Shown here piece by piece: positions 1 to 10,785 of a stretch of 64,000 bases of DNA. The translations under genes were made by a program, and so were the position numbers. Position 1 is the stretch's first letter, and each line of letters starts with the position of its first letter. The stretch is from Usnea hakonensis. Taxonomy: Eukaryota > Ascomycota > Lecanoromycetes > Lecanorales > Parmeliaceae. Below the pieces are notes generated by a model. It saw nothing but the letters and a program-made list of their open reading frames with translations, had not been told where the DNA came from and did no database searches. The stretch spans positions 421 to 64,420 of the forward strand of contig BLJB01000075.1 of the NCBI GenBank assembly GCA_013423325.1, read 5' to 3'.

Positions 1-1368
1 CTTCCGGGTACTGAAGACGACCGCATGAGGGACGAACTCCACGACCCTTCGGCCTCGGAAGATAAGGATAATACACGCCGTAAGGTATTTTCAGAAGCCT
101 CCCAAATACTATAGGGTGCCTCAGATGAAGCTCGGTACCCTGATCTAAGCAGTCGATTACAGCAGTTAAGAGGGGTGACACGAAAGGTATTAATACCTCA
201 GAGTATGAATCCTAACGCGGCCACGCTATAGGACATCTCCTCTATAGGTGAGCTCATACGATAGGCTAAAGAGGATCCTGAGGAGTTTCTAGTAGTGCTA
301 AATCAGATTCGTCAAGAGAGAGACCTAGGCATTAAGACCACCCAGTTACTTGAGAGGGAAACCTCAAAACGACGACTCGCCTCCCAACGATTGGCCGACG
401 CCCAGGAGGATCTTGAAGTCGCCAAGGCTGATCTGGATCGCCTACGACGTACACCTAGTACTTCTGAATCGTTATCGATTATCCCTATCAAGCGCTTTTA
501 GAAGCACCTAGATCCTCCTCTCTTCACGGATGGTATTAATCCTACCTAGGAGGACTAGAAGAGCAAGATAACGATCAAACTAAAGGTAAACAAGGATCAT
601 TAGGACGACGACGAGAGCCGTATGGGCTATATACTCTTACGCCTCGGAGGAAAAGCGGCAAAGCAAACCTACTCTCGGTAAGAGGCTGATACCGGTGATC
701 CTTTCCTCACCGTCCAGGATATTATAGACGAACTCGCTACAGTATTCGAAGACTCTAACCGTAAGCGGAACTACCGAAGGCAGTTCACCGCCCTTCGGAT
801 AGATACCATACGGTTCGCAGACTTTTATTTAGACTTCCGACGGTTATCCTCTTACCTCAAATATAACGAGGACCTCCTGATTAAGGAGTTATATAATAAA
901 GTGGCCACCCGGCTTTAGATCCCTTAGGACAATCAACAATTCGAGTTCACCACTCTTAAAGAGGCTAAGAAGTACATGGTGAAGCTCGATAACTCGCAGC
1001 GAATCATACGAGAAAATCGAGACAAGGTCTCGCAGGAGGATAGGTCACGAAATACCAAGAGGGTGGCATTTACCCCTACCCCGTCAAAGACAGCTTTTAA
1101 ACCTGTCTACAGTCCTCCGGTACGGCGTACCTCACCGAGTAAGACCACTCGTATAAAGGACGTGGACGAAGACACCTGTTTCAAATGCCACAAAGCAGGA
1201 CATCGCGCAAGAGACTGCCCAGACGATCAGACTCGCCCGTATAACCCGAACTCATATGAACGAGACCCACGAGTTCACGAGATCTCAACAGACGGGGCTC
1301 CAGATTCAGATTACCGTAAAGACTCTAAGGTCTCGGGAAACGACTATCCTCCACCAGAGACTCGGTAG
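1..1368 (+). pseudogene. Gag of Gypsy element (partial, interrupted)
   Basis: The reading frame starting at base 1 is gag-like throughout but is broken by several TAG codons, for example near 112, 229, 268, 499, 547 and 556. A retrotransposon gag capsid region (about 480-970, 'LFTDGINPT' followed by a typical Leu/Phe-rich stretch) precedes a basic linker and a CCHC zinc knuckle (CFKCHKAGHRARDC, 1177-1218), which binds nucleic acid during packaging. The frame ends at TAG 1366-1368, inside an overlap with pol. The N-terminus lies left of the window. Interrupting codons fit CAG/TGG-to-TAG transitions, and no intact product is expected. Confidence 0.85.
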
Positions 1369-1372
1369 GAGG
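1335..1372 (+). promoter_or_regulatory. Putative -1 programmed frameshift signal between gag and pol
   Basis: GGGAAAC (1335-1341) is phased as G GGA AAC in the gag frame, the X XXY YYZ form needed for -1 slippage. It is followed by 6 nt and then a possible hairpin: CCTCCACC (1348-1355) pairing with GGT-A-GGAGG (1364-1372, one bulged A) around an 8-nt loop. A -1 shift enters the frame that stays open into protease. The gag stop (1366-1368) lies in the 3' arm. Function is inferred; structure and phase are seen. Confidence 0.6.
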
Positions 1373-4300
1373 CAATATAGTAGCAGGATCTCGTCCCTAT
1401 GACGATGAAGACGGACTCGTACTCTCCCTTCAAACCGTGCCCGAGTCCTCCCTATTTTCTGAAAGGCCTTTCACTATACTGGGTGTGCTATATAGTCAAG
1501 GAAAGAGATACCAATCGCCTCTCCTAGTCGATACCGGTACCACTGGATACTGCTTCGTTAACAAGAGGATGATTCCGGCCATATACACTGCACTCGGAAT
1601 CTCACCTATACCTCTTTCCAAGCCTCGGCATATACGTGGGTATGATAGCAATATATCAAAGACTCCTATCACTCACTTGATTCTGCCCAACCTAGAAGTC
1701 AATAGTCATAAAGAATCGACGGTTCCCATACTCATCACCGACCTAGGACAACATACTGTCATCCTCGGCAAACCCTGGATGAACCGAAATAGAGTCTCAC
1801 TTGATATGCGATCTGATTCGGTGGTTTTTCCTACCAATGCCAGTCCGGAAGCGCGAATCACTAAAATCTCATCTACTCCGTTCGCCCCCAGGATCCTACA
1901 GAGGGAACGCCTATCGATAGAGGAAGAGGTCTTCACTATACGAAGCGTGAACACAGACGCCTTCGGTCTCCTCGCTCGCCAGGCAAGGGCGAAAGAGACT
2001 CAGCTATTCGCCATATCTATAGAAGACGTCGACGCTCTCATCCTGGCCGATCAGAAGGACCGCCTGAATGCTCTGGGAGTGAACGCTATAGAGGCGCCTA
2101 AGGTAGATCATAAGATGGTGCAGAAAAAGCTTCCTCCTAAGTACCAGGACTTTCGAGACGTCTTTAACCGTGCCCAGGCTGATAAGCTTCCTCCTCACCG
2201 TTCCTATAACCATAAGATTAAGCTTACTTCTAATATAAAGCCCCCACAAAGTAGAGCATACCGCATATCCCCCTATAAGATATAACGAGTTAAGGAGTAC
2301 CTTTCCGAGAACCTCTCTAAGGGATTTATCACCCCTAGCAAAGCTCCTTACGCGTCACCAATCCTCTTTGTATTGAAATCTAACGGCGACTTACGATTCT
2401 GTATAGATTACCGAAAGCTGAATGCCCTCACCAAGCGTAACCAATATCCCCTCCCTCTCATTGAGGAGGTTATTGGAAAGATCGTGGGATATAAACAACT
2501 TACTCGCTTAGATATCATTGCAGCATTTAACAAGCTCCGAATGGATCCTGAAAGTGAGGATTTAACCACTTTCACAATAGCTCTAGGATCATATAAATAC
2601 CGAGTCCTTCTATTTGGACTAACTAATGGGCCAAGCTCTTTCCAACAGTATATCAACGAGGTATTATAGGAATTCCTAGACGACTTCTACTAAGCATATC
2701 TCGATGACATCCTCATCTACAGTAAATCGAAAAAGGAGCACCGAGATCACGTTCGAAAAGTGCTCGCTCGCCTCCGGGATACTAGTCTACAGGTAAATAT
2801 TAAGAAGTGCGAATTTGACGTGGAAGAGACGGTCTTCCTAGGCGTTATCGTGTCAGGCAAAGGACTCCGAATGGATCCTAAAAAGATAGAAGCCATCGTC
2901 AAATAGCCTCCTCCCACGAATCTGAAGGAGGTGTAAGGCTTCATCGGATTTGCCAACTTCTATAGGCGTTTCATCTACGAGTTCTCAAAGCTGGTAAAGC
3001 CCTTAGTACTCCTCACTAGAAAGGATACTCCATTCGTGTGGAATAAGGCCTGCTCAGAAGCCTTTAAGAGTCTCAAAAAGCAAGTGGTAAACGCCCCGGT
3101 ACTAAGGTACTTTGATCCAAATAGACAGGCTATACTCGAAACCGACGCGTCTAATTTCGTTATAGGTGGAATCCTATCCCAGTATAACGATGAGGGTAGA
3201 CTCTACCCGGTGGCCTTCTACAGCAAGACGATGGTCCCTGCGGAGTATAACTATTATATATACGACAAAGAGTTACTGGCAATCATCAGATACTTTGAAC
3301 ACTGGCGCCCCGAACTCGAGTGCACTAATTTACCTGTTCAAGTCTTTATAGATCACCAGGCCCTGAAGACCTTCATGGAAAATAAGGAGCTTACTCGCCG
3401 TCAGGCTCGTTACCTAGACATCCTATCTGAGTTCAATTTCTAGGTGATCTTCCGCGCAGGCAAAACCAACTCGAAGGCAGACGCCCTCACCGGAATGGCG
3501 AACACTCGCCCTATAGATCAGGAGGACGAGAGGATGCGTCAACAATACCAGGTGATTCTGACTCCAGACCGCGTCGATATTCGCGCTACGGACGAGGAAG
3601 TGGGCCTATTCGAACGCGTTCACCAGGCAAATAAAGATGACCCCGGGTGTCAGGAGTACAGAGACGCGGTAGCCAATGGTACTCGCAAACTACATGGAAT
3701 CAAGCTCGAGCAATACCGAGTGGTAGACGGAGCACTCTTCAAAAGAGGCCTATTATGGGTCCTAGACTCCCTCTACACCTCAGTACTCAATGAGATTCAT
3801 GACCAACCGTCAAGTGGTCATCCTGGAATAAGGCGAACGGTGGATCTCCTGCGTCGATATTACTATTGGCCTGGCTATATGGCAACTATCAGGCAATATA
3901 TCGCGAACTATCATGACTGTCAACGTAGTAAGGCGCCCCGGAGCAAGACGAATAGATTATTAGTGCTATTACCAATCCCACAAGCTCGCTAGCAAGACAT
4001 ATCGATAGATTTCATCACCGGTCTTCCTCTTTTAGAAGGATTCAATGCCATATATACTCTCATTTGTCGCCTCACTAAGGAGCGACACTATATACCATGC
4101 TTCTGGGGTGACGATGGGACCTCTACTGAGTCCTTAGTATGGATCCTCCTCTGGAACTTGTATAGACTCCATGGACTCCCAAGCTCTATAGTATTAGATA
4201 GAGGACCGCAATTCATATCTACCCTGTGGAAGAGTCTATGTAAGAGACTGAGAATCCAAGCTAACCTCTCCACCGCTCACCACCTACAAACAGATGGCCA

Positions 4301-5081
4301 GACTGAGAGAGCGAATCAGGATATCGAAAGAGGCCTCCGGACCTTCTATAATTACGCACAGGACGATTGGGCTAAGTAGGTTCCTATAGTTAAGTTCGCT
4401 GACAATAGTAACACGGCCTCATCTACCTCTCTCGCTCCCTTCTTCATGAATAAAGGATTTAACCCCCGAATAAGTTTTGACCCTGATACCACCGACTACG
4501 AGACTATAAGGGAGAGACTGCAAGCCTTAAAGGCAGAAGATATCACCAAAAGGATAGAAGAGATCCTCGAATATGGCAAGAAACACTTGGAGGCATCTTA
4601 AATAGCGATATAAAGGCAAGCGAATAAGTATCGTAGAGAAGTCTCATTCGATGTCGGTAATAGAGTATAGTTATCCTCTAAGTATATCAAGATAACGAGG
4701 CCCTACAAGGACCTAGAGGATAAATAACTGGGTCCCTATAAGATCACCCAGCAAGTCGGTACGGCCTACCGCCTAGATCTGCCCCGTACATGGAGGATCC
4801 ATAACGTATTCCACCCACAGTATCTTCAGAAGCACCCCGACAACCCTCTTCCGGGTCAACAGAGGCCTCCGCCGAAGCCGAAGGTCCTACCAAAAGGCGA
4901 CGAGTAGGACGTCGATGACGTACTAGGCTCTCGCCGCTACTATGGCCGTCTATAGTATAAAGTCAAGTGGACGGATGTCCCTAGGGATGACGAGTAGTAT
5001 TATACAGACAAGGGAGAGTTCGACAATACCAAAGAGGTCGTCGACGAGTTCTATAAGCGATATCCCAAAGCCGCTCGTTAA
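1341..5081 (+). pseudogene. Pol (protease-RT-RNaseH-integrase-chromodomain), interrupted
   Basis: This frame is -1 relative to gag, is open through the gag end and stops at TAA 5079-5081. Protease shows DTGT at about 1531. RT shows the FCIDYRKLN motif (about 2400), LDIIAAF (about 2510), and YLDD (2698-2709). RNase H has DAS (about 3145) and the later catalytic-type acidic residues. Integrase has an HHCC-type zinc region in which the first Cys reads Tyr (3909-3911), then catalytic Asp (about 4008), Asp (about 4197) and Glu (about 4303). A chromodomain-like YKVKWTD segment lies at about 4956. In-frame stops occur near 2283, 2667, 2691, 2904, 2934, 3441, 3990, 4377, 4599, 4611, 4668 and later. 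The stops and the lost zinc ligand fit RIP, so this copy is non-functional. Confidence 0.9.
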
Positions 5082-5648
5082 CACTGGAACTCAGCCCTAT
5101 CAAAGCAGTTTCAGTTCGGCAATACCTCGGACATCACGCCATTCAACTGCTTTTACGAATTTAGGTTATCCCTTTCAGTAAATTGAGGTCAAGGAAAAAG
5201 CGACCAAAGGCTCTTACTTCTCATCATCTACGTCATATAAGGCCTACCACGTAGGCTCCCCTCGTTGATATATACAAGAAGACCCTCCGACACTGTTTGG
5301 TATCACCCCCAGAGCCTCACTATCGCCGGAGGTACCCTGTATCGAAATCACCTTCCGGCATTTGGCCAGATTTCTTCAGAGAAAGTTCACAATGAGGCTC
5401 CGCATGAGGCTCCGCATTAAGGCTCGGTTCGGCTCGGGAGTATCCGGCCAATAAGAGGTCTTCATTCTATGCTTCCTTCTCTGCTCAAAAAATCGAATAT
5501 TAAATGGTTATTCCGTGCCGAAACACCTTTTTTGTTAACCATTTCATCAATCCATGACCAAATCGCTTCATGCCGGGCGGCCTAGAATGATATGACATCA
5601 TATATGCGATGGATATCATCTATTAAGGCATGCGGACATGCCTTCTAA
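5082..5648 (+). other. Retrotransposon 3' non-coding region and polypurine tract
   Basis: No open frame of note. It contains a short tandem ATGAGGCTCCGC duplication (about 5391-5416) and nearby GGCTCGGTTCGGCTCGG repeats. A run of ten G (5649-5658) directly before the LTR start is the likely polypurine tract that primes plus-strand synthesis. Confidence 0.6.
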
Positions 5649-5661
5649 GGGGGGGGGGTAA

Positions 5662-5855
5662 TGTTACGAGTGTGACTACTTGTAGGGCTGATGCAGGGAT
5701 GAAGGAGACACGTGACCTCCTTCCTATTCGGGTTTAGCGTATTGGCACTTCTCTGCCCACTTATCTTTCTCACACCTGTACATAGATTTTACCTCCTCAT
5801 CAATTGAATCCTCGTTACACACCACCATTGACTTGATCTGGTTGCAGTCCTAACA
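5662..5855 (+). repeat. 3' LTR (short)
   Basis: The LTR starts TGTTACGAG right after the polypurine tract. CTCGTTACA (5811-5819) is a near-perfect inverse of that start and could mark the end (158 bp). Alternatively TAACA at 5851-5855 ends it (194 bp). Without the 5' LTR in the window the right boundary is uncertain. Confidence 0.6.
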
Positions 5856-7542
5856 TATATTACTTATCCTTCTTATTAGTAACTTAGATTAGTATAGAAA
5901 TATATATTTAAGGCTTCGTTTATACTTATTTAGTTAATATCGTTATCGCTATTTATTAAAATTTATATATATATATATATAGTAAGAAGTATTTAAAATC
6001 GCTCTCTATCTCTCCGCCTTCTCCGCTCTCTCCGGCCAAAAAAGTTATTTTTATAGAGGAAGGTATATAGTAATAGCGGTAATATAAGGTCTATATTATT
6101 TATCCTTCTCGTCGGGGCTTAGAAATAGTATAGGAATATATATTTAAGGCCTTAATTATACTCTATTTAACCTCGTTATCGTCGCTTTCTATTATACTTA
6201 TACGTAAAAGTAACTCCGGAAAAGGCCTTATATTTCGGTCGAAAAAAACTACTTTTTTATCTATAAAAAAGACCTTTTTCCCTATTATATACTCTTACTA
6301 CTTTCTTCCTAGTATAACCCCCTTAATATACTCTCTTTTCTAAAGACCCTTATATAGCTATTAACTATCTAACTACGCTAATTTATTATTATACTTATTC
6401 TCTTCCTTATAAGTCTACTAGCCTTCGTCTTCTAGCTACTAATTATCGAGTCGTATAAAGAGGTTATAAAAGATATAATAGCTATTAATCTATTTAATAG
6501 TATATTAGTACTATACGTCGCTATTAATTCTTAATCTTAGATCTATAAGGCTCGCAAATCGATCCTTAAGTATATTAAAAGTATATTTAATATCGATTCG
6601 AACACTTAATAATTTAAAATTAAAGCGAGAGTTCTTTTTTCGATTCTTTTCTAAAGCCTTATATAGTAATATAAGATATAGAGTATTTATATATACTATA
6701 TTACTAAGAAGATATTATTTTAAATTAAAATACTTATCCGATCTTCTACTTATACTAGTACTAGTAAAGATTTAAGTATCGTATATAGAGTTTAGCTAGC
6801 TAGCTAATAGATAGATAATCTCTTTATTACTATTATAAATAGTATATAGATTAAGGGCGTACCTTTTTTTTTAATTAAAGAAATACTCGCTATTAAATTT
6901 ACTATCTAATTTAAATATAAATATAATATTCGTACTATTAATTTTTTTTACCGCTCTAATAAAGCCCTCTCGCTTATTATTATATATATTTTCTATCTAC
7001 CTCTTATTTATATCTAGCTATTTAATAACTTAATCTAATAGCTTATAGAGGGTAGTAATAATATGCTTAATATAATTAAATATATACCCTTTCGAGATAC
7101 TCTACTATCTAGTAGTCTTTAAATAACTACTACTATTTCCTTTATAATCGAGCTTATATAGAGCTACTAGTAGCTAATTCTAAATAGGCGCTTAAGGGAT
7201 ATTATACGAGTTATTTAAAAAGATAGAGTTATACTTAATTAACTAAAAGATCTTTCGGAAGCTTAATTAATTTATTCGAGTATATATACGAAATCGATCT
7301 TCGCTAAGACGAGGGAGGATAATAAGACTCTAGTTAGATTTTAATATAAAGATTTATAATTTAAGATATCGTCTCTCTTTAATAGCCTTATAAAGTATAA
7401 GATTTTCTTCGGCCTCTTATTTATTTCTAAAGGTATAGTTAATAGCGAATAACTAAAAGAGATCCCTTTATAGCTTACGCTTTCAACTTATATAAGATAT
7501 AGTAGTAATATAAAGGCGTTACTAGTCTATATATCTATAAAT
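5856..7542. repeat. TA-rich RIP-mutated repeat block
   Basis: Base composition changes abruptly after the LTR. TpA steps dominate, and CpA/TpG are scarce in most of the block. No long ORF exists on either strand. Two diverged copies of a roughly 90-bp unit (about 5861-5955 and about 6097-6195, offset about 238 bp, both with ATATATATTTAAGGC) are present. A mutated transposase occupies the minus strand (separate entry). The pattern is that left by RIP in ascomycetes. Confidence 0.85.
6418..7010 (-). pseudogene. PIF/Harbinger-like DDE transposase remnant (RIP-degraded)
   Basis: Read on the minus strand from about 7010 to 6418, a degraded frame gives blocks in the order of a DDE_Tnp_4 (Harbinger) transposase. 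These are a 'RAVKKINSTNIIF'-type segment (about 6960), an 'ALNLYTIYNSNKEIIYLL' segment followed by 'NSIYDT' (about 6780-6860), 'YLL..IVY.NTLYLILLYK' (about 6660-6720), 'FNILKDRFASL' (about 6560-6590) and a helix like ACIILHN (about 6470), then acidic 'LEDEG' at 6421. Several TAG/TAA codons interrupt it and a one-base shift sits at an A9 run near 6870. Related sequence may extend toward 7400. Terminal inverted repeats were not found. The family call rests on motif order, not on a search. Confidence 0.65.
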
Positions 7543-7730
7543 AAAGACGACGATATTTTATAGAGTATAGGGCGGTAGTAAAATACTTACTAAGAGACCG
7601 AATCTATATAAATCTATAGATTATATATAGGGTCTTTAGGGCCAATCCATATAGATATCCATATAGATTAATAAACCGAGCGAATCCATGGATCTGAATC
7701 TATGAAAAAAATCTACTCTGAATACCCCTA
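7543..7730 (+). repeat. Direct repeat, copy 1 (heavily mutated)
   Basis: Starts AAAGACGACGATATTTTATAGAG and ends CTCTGAATACCCCTA, matching copy 2 at 7879-8030. Compared with copy 2 most substitutions are C-to-T or G-to-A at CpA/TpG (for example CACATGG-type to CATATAG-type). It also carries an extra roughly 35-bp internal segment rich in ATCCATATAGAT-type inverted repeats. Confidence 0.75.
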
Positions 7731-7878
7731 TAGCCTCCTCTACCTCCTCTACCTCTTTAGATAACGGTAATAGAATCCCAAGCCACCTAGCCTACTCAGG
7801 CTATTGATAATAGTACGCGAATAAAATGGAGTCGAGAGGATGTGGATATACTCGTTATATAGCTATTAGAAGAGCCCT
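7731..7878. other. Spacer between the two direct repeats
   Basis: About 148 bp of moderate GC, with a CCTCCTCTACCTCCTCTACCTC stutter. It is less mutated than copy 1 or the block to its left. No gene is seen. Confidence 0.5.
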
Positions 7879-8030
7879 AAAGACGACGATATTTTATAGA
7901 GCACGGGCCTTGGTAATAATGCTTACTAAGAGGCGGAATCTACACGAATCCATAGATTATATGTGGGGTCTTCAGGGCTAATCCACATGGATTGATAAAG
8001 TGGTAAAAAAATCTACTCTGAATACCCCTA
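7879..8030 (+). repeat. Direct repeat, copy 2 (less mutated)
   Basis: Same ends as copy 1. It retains CpA/TpG dinucleotides lost there and carries an AATCCA-CATGGATT inverted motif near 7980-7993. This is the boundary between repeat DNA and the gene-rich arm. Confidence 0.75.
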
Positions 8031-8279
8031 GTATTTCCCGAAACGCGTTGTTGGTAGCGCCCTCTCGGGATCGTGACGCGATCTTCATAGTAAGTAGGGT
8101 TCATTTATACCGAGTAGAGACTAATAGTAATCTATCTCGTCAACACCAGCTACGAGCAATTTGCCTCCATCAAGGAGCTCATTCAGATAATCTCAAAGTC
8201 CAGCTTCACAACAAGAATCAAAACCATCAACTCGTACCCATGCACACTGAACAAATCCACCAAAATATCCTTTTAGACC

Positions 8280-10785
8280 CTACCTAATATTGGAGAAGCT
8301 CCTGCGGCTCCGATCGGGCATCGAGTCGTCGGAATCCATATCTTCATTTTCATTTTCGTCTTCGTCTTCATCTTCATCTGTACCGGCTTCTTGACCAGCT
8401 AGGCTTTGAGGCGCTAGCTCCCCAGCAGAGAGGTTTCCTGATTCAAGTGGAGTCGGTAACCCAAACCCGCCTGCCTGAATCAGGCCGGCTTTGGGGCTCT
8501 CGTGGAGGCTGAGTTGAGAGAAAAACCCCTTTATGTTCCGTTGATCTTCGCTCCTCGATTGACCTTCGGCTTGCGGAAGACGATTCTCCATAAAAGAGCG
8601 AACACTGCGGACCACAGGTGGACATATTCCTTCGTCTGGTAACCACCATTCATTGACTTCGGGTATACCCCATAATTCAGCCATTTGGTGACGAAGTGTA
8701 GATGGATATATATGGCTGTTTGCAAAAGTTAGCTTACGCTCAATGTACCAACTCATTGAGGGCGAGCTTAGAGGCGCAACGTAATAGTACCTACCCCAAG
8801 CATTCTACCTTGGCCAATTTCCGCCGGCACCACATAATGTGTTTATCGTCTTTTGGGAGGACTAACAATGCAAGACCAAGACCACCTTGCGCCTTCAGCA
8901 TAGCCCCTGGTGGGCTGTCGGGCCAAGATTCTATGGCTTCGAACAATCTGCATATGTCCAACGCTAGTCTGGAGAGCTCTGGTGGCAACGGTCTTTTGAG
9001 CATCGAAGCTGTCTTGTACCCGTGCATTAGATTAATAGCATGCCAGTCGATAAGCATGAAGTTGAATGTGAACAAAGCTCCTTTGTAAAGACCACCGGGC
9101 AGGTAAGGATCGACAATGTCCTCTGGAGCTCGCTCTTTTCCCCCAAAAGACTCGACGAGATAGGTCGGGTCTTCAAAAACTGGGTCCAAGCTCTCTTTCC
9201 AAGTCCTGATCTGTTCGGCAAATTTATCGCTCTCTCTCTGGAAATGTTCAACAGTGATCACACCCCGAGGAAATTGGGCAAAGAGTAAAGACAAGTCGAC
9301 TGCCAAAAGTCGGTGCTTGGCAATTGTGGCTTCGATCTTGTAGTCTATGCTGTTTGGATAGCTTAAAGACTGCTGGTGGTAATAGTCCTCCGAGACAGCA
9401 AACCATTCTCGGCCCAAAACTGTCTGGTAACCAGACATCAAGCCCCCCATCACGTCAAATCTTGAGTACCAAGCCAGAATCTTTCGGCGCAACTCTGTCT
9501 CCATAATTGAGTGAGACGAGTATAGTTCCATAAGCATCCCATAGGCAGCTTTTTGATGGCCGAGCAAACTGACCCAGTCGCCCAGATAATCCTAAACATG
9601 TCGTTAGTCCTACACATGAAATGAGAGACCTTACGCACCTCAAAGGTAGCAAGTTGAAGAATCGTTAGCATGGTAGCGTCTGTGTGCTTCTGATTTTCAA
9701 CCAACGATTTTCGCAGCAAGGAAACCGATTGATTATAGTAACCCAAGAAATCTTGGATTTTGCCATCGGGTCGTGTTACAGTCAATTGAAATGCTGCGAA
9801 ACCAACAACTGCGTAAAGTAGAGGGTCATACTGTAAGGCATGCTCAACGAGAATATGGTGCAAGAAATGATTGGCATCATGCTTGAAAAAGTAATGATGG
9901 TAATTGAGACGTGTCGTGTGGTATTCTAAGTAGAATTGTAGGTCTTGAGATAGGTATGACCAAGCTCTGTCTTCTTGAGATACCTCGGTCGACACAGACG
10001 ACGACTTCTCTGGCTTCTCGAACCATCCCACAGATGGCGGTGCGCTCGAGGCTTCTGTTGATGGCGACAAGCTGCTTTCTTGTTTGACTTGCTCCACGGA
10101 TTGTCGGGGTTGCTCGGCTAGCCTAGGTGTTTGAGGATTTGATGCGGCTTGCTTAGCTTGGAATGTTTCGAAATTAGGAGCGAAGGGCTCTTGAAGCTGG
10201 CTTCTTTTCCTGCGCAGCCCCGTCGAAGTAGACTCTTGAGAGGACTCGTTCTCATGGGAAGACGACCTACTATCATCAGCGGCTGGAGTAGTCTGGTCAC
10301 GTCTAGAGCTGCTGGTGGCTTTCGGAGTTGAGCGAAGCTCAGGATATATGCATTCCCTTGAGCCCTTTTTACACCCTACAGGAAGATTAGCATTAGCAAA
10401 TTCTCGGGGCTTGAATGCTATAGGTGACACCAACGCTCGCACACAGGATGTGTCTCGTCACACTAAACGGTAGAAAGTGTTAGCAAACCAGAGCTTTGAT
10501 CTATCCCAATTAAAATTTTACCTTTACCCTTCGGCCTCGACAAGTATAACAGCCATTCCTTGTTCTTCGATGTTTGACATGATCATTACCTGAGGGTCGA
10601 CGCCTTCTCGGAGCAGATTTCGAGTCTTCCATCGTTTGAGTCTCGATTGAGTTGTGCCAACGACCAGCATTGACAGAGGGAAGGTATGGTAGATCATTGA
10701 TATGGTCGGACGGAGAGGATAAGTCTAGCGTCCTCGTTGTTGCATTCGATATTTCTTGGAGACTGGAAGGGTAGAAACCGCTCAT
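8280..10785 (-). CDS. Zn2Cys6 transcription factor with fungal-specific domain (Upc2/Fungal_trans_2-like)
   Basis: Exons on the minus strand are 10785-10522, 10462-10435, 10375-9639, 9591-8795 and 8715-8280. Phases close and give 753 aa. The binuclear zinc cluster (residues about 76-104) has six cysteines spaced C-x2-C-x6-C-x6-C-x2-C-x6-C and is assembled across two introns that flank a 28-nt exon. A Ser/Pro-rich linker follows, then a helical regulatory domain ('FYLEYHTTRLNYHHYFFKHD', 'LLYAVVGFAAFQL', 'WHAINLMHG') like the fungal-specific domain of Upc2/PF11951-type proteins. The C-terminus is an acidic Asp/Glu repeat tract, then a basic Ser/Arg end. The start was taken at the first ATG in frame; no upstream in-frame ATG was found close by. 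It is likely a nuclear DNA-binding regulator. Its targets are not deducible, and it has no partner gene nearby. It borders the repeat block. Confidence 0.85.

Larger units (their letters stand above)
1..5855 (+). mobile_element. Ty3/Gypsy (chromovirus-like) LTR retrotransposon, 5'-truncated by window edge, RIP-damaged
   Basis: One element runs from the window edge to a short 3' LTR. In order on the + strand it holds a Gag with a CCHC zinc knuckle, an aspartic protease (DTGTTGYCF, about 1530), reverse transcriptase (YLDD at about 2698), RNase H (ETDAS at about 3140), an integrase with the D,D-35-E pattern, and a C-terminal chromodomain-like segment (about 4930-5050). The domain order RT-RH-IN-chromodomain is that of Ty3/Gypsy chromoviruses. 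Gag is in one frame and Pol in the -1 frame. All Pol domains share one frame but are interrupted by TAG/TAA codons that fit CpA-to-TpA changes, so this copy is dead. The 5' LTR and primer-binding site lie outside the window, so element age and target duplication cannot be judged. Confidence 0.93.

Noticed and set aside
5662..5819. Reading the LTR as a complete 158-bp solo element with target-site duplication
   Set aside because: No matching 4-5 bp duplication can be checked because the 5' end lies outside the window, and an alternative end at 5855 is equally good.
8000..8287. + strand frame of 95 codons starting in the direct repeat
   Set aside because: It starts inside repeat copy 2, has no family features, and runs into the 3' end of the Zn2Cys6 gene; likely chance.
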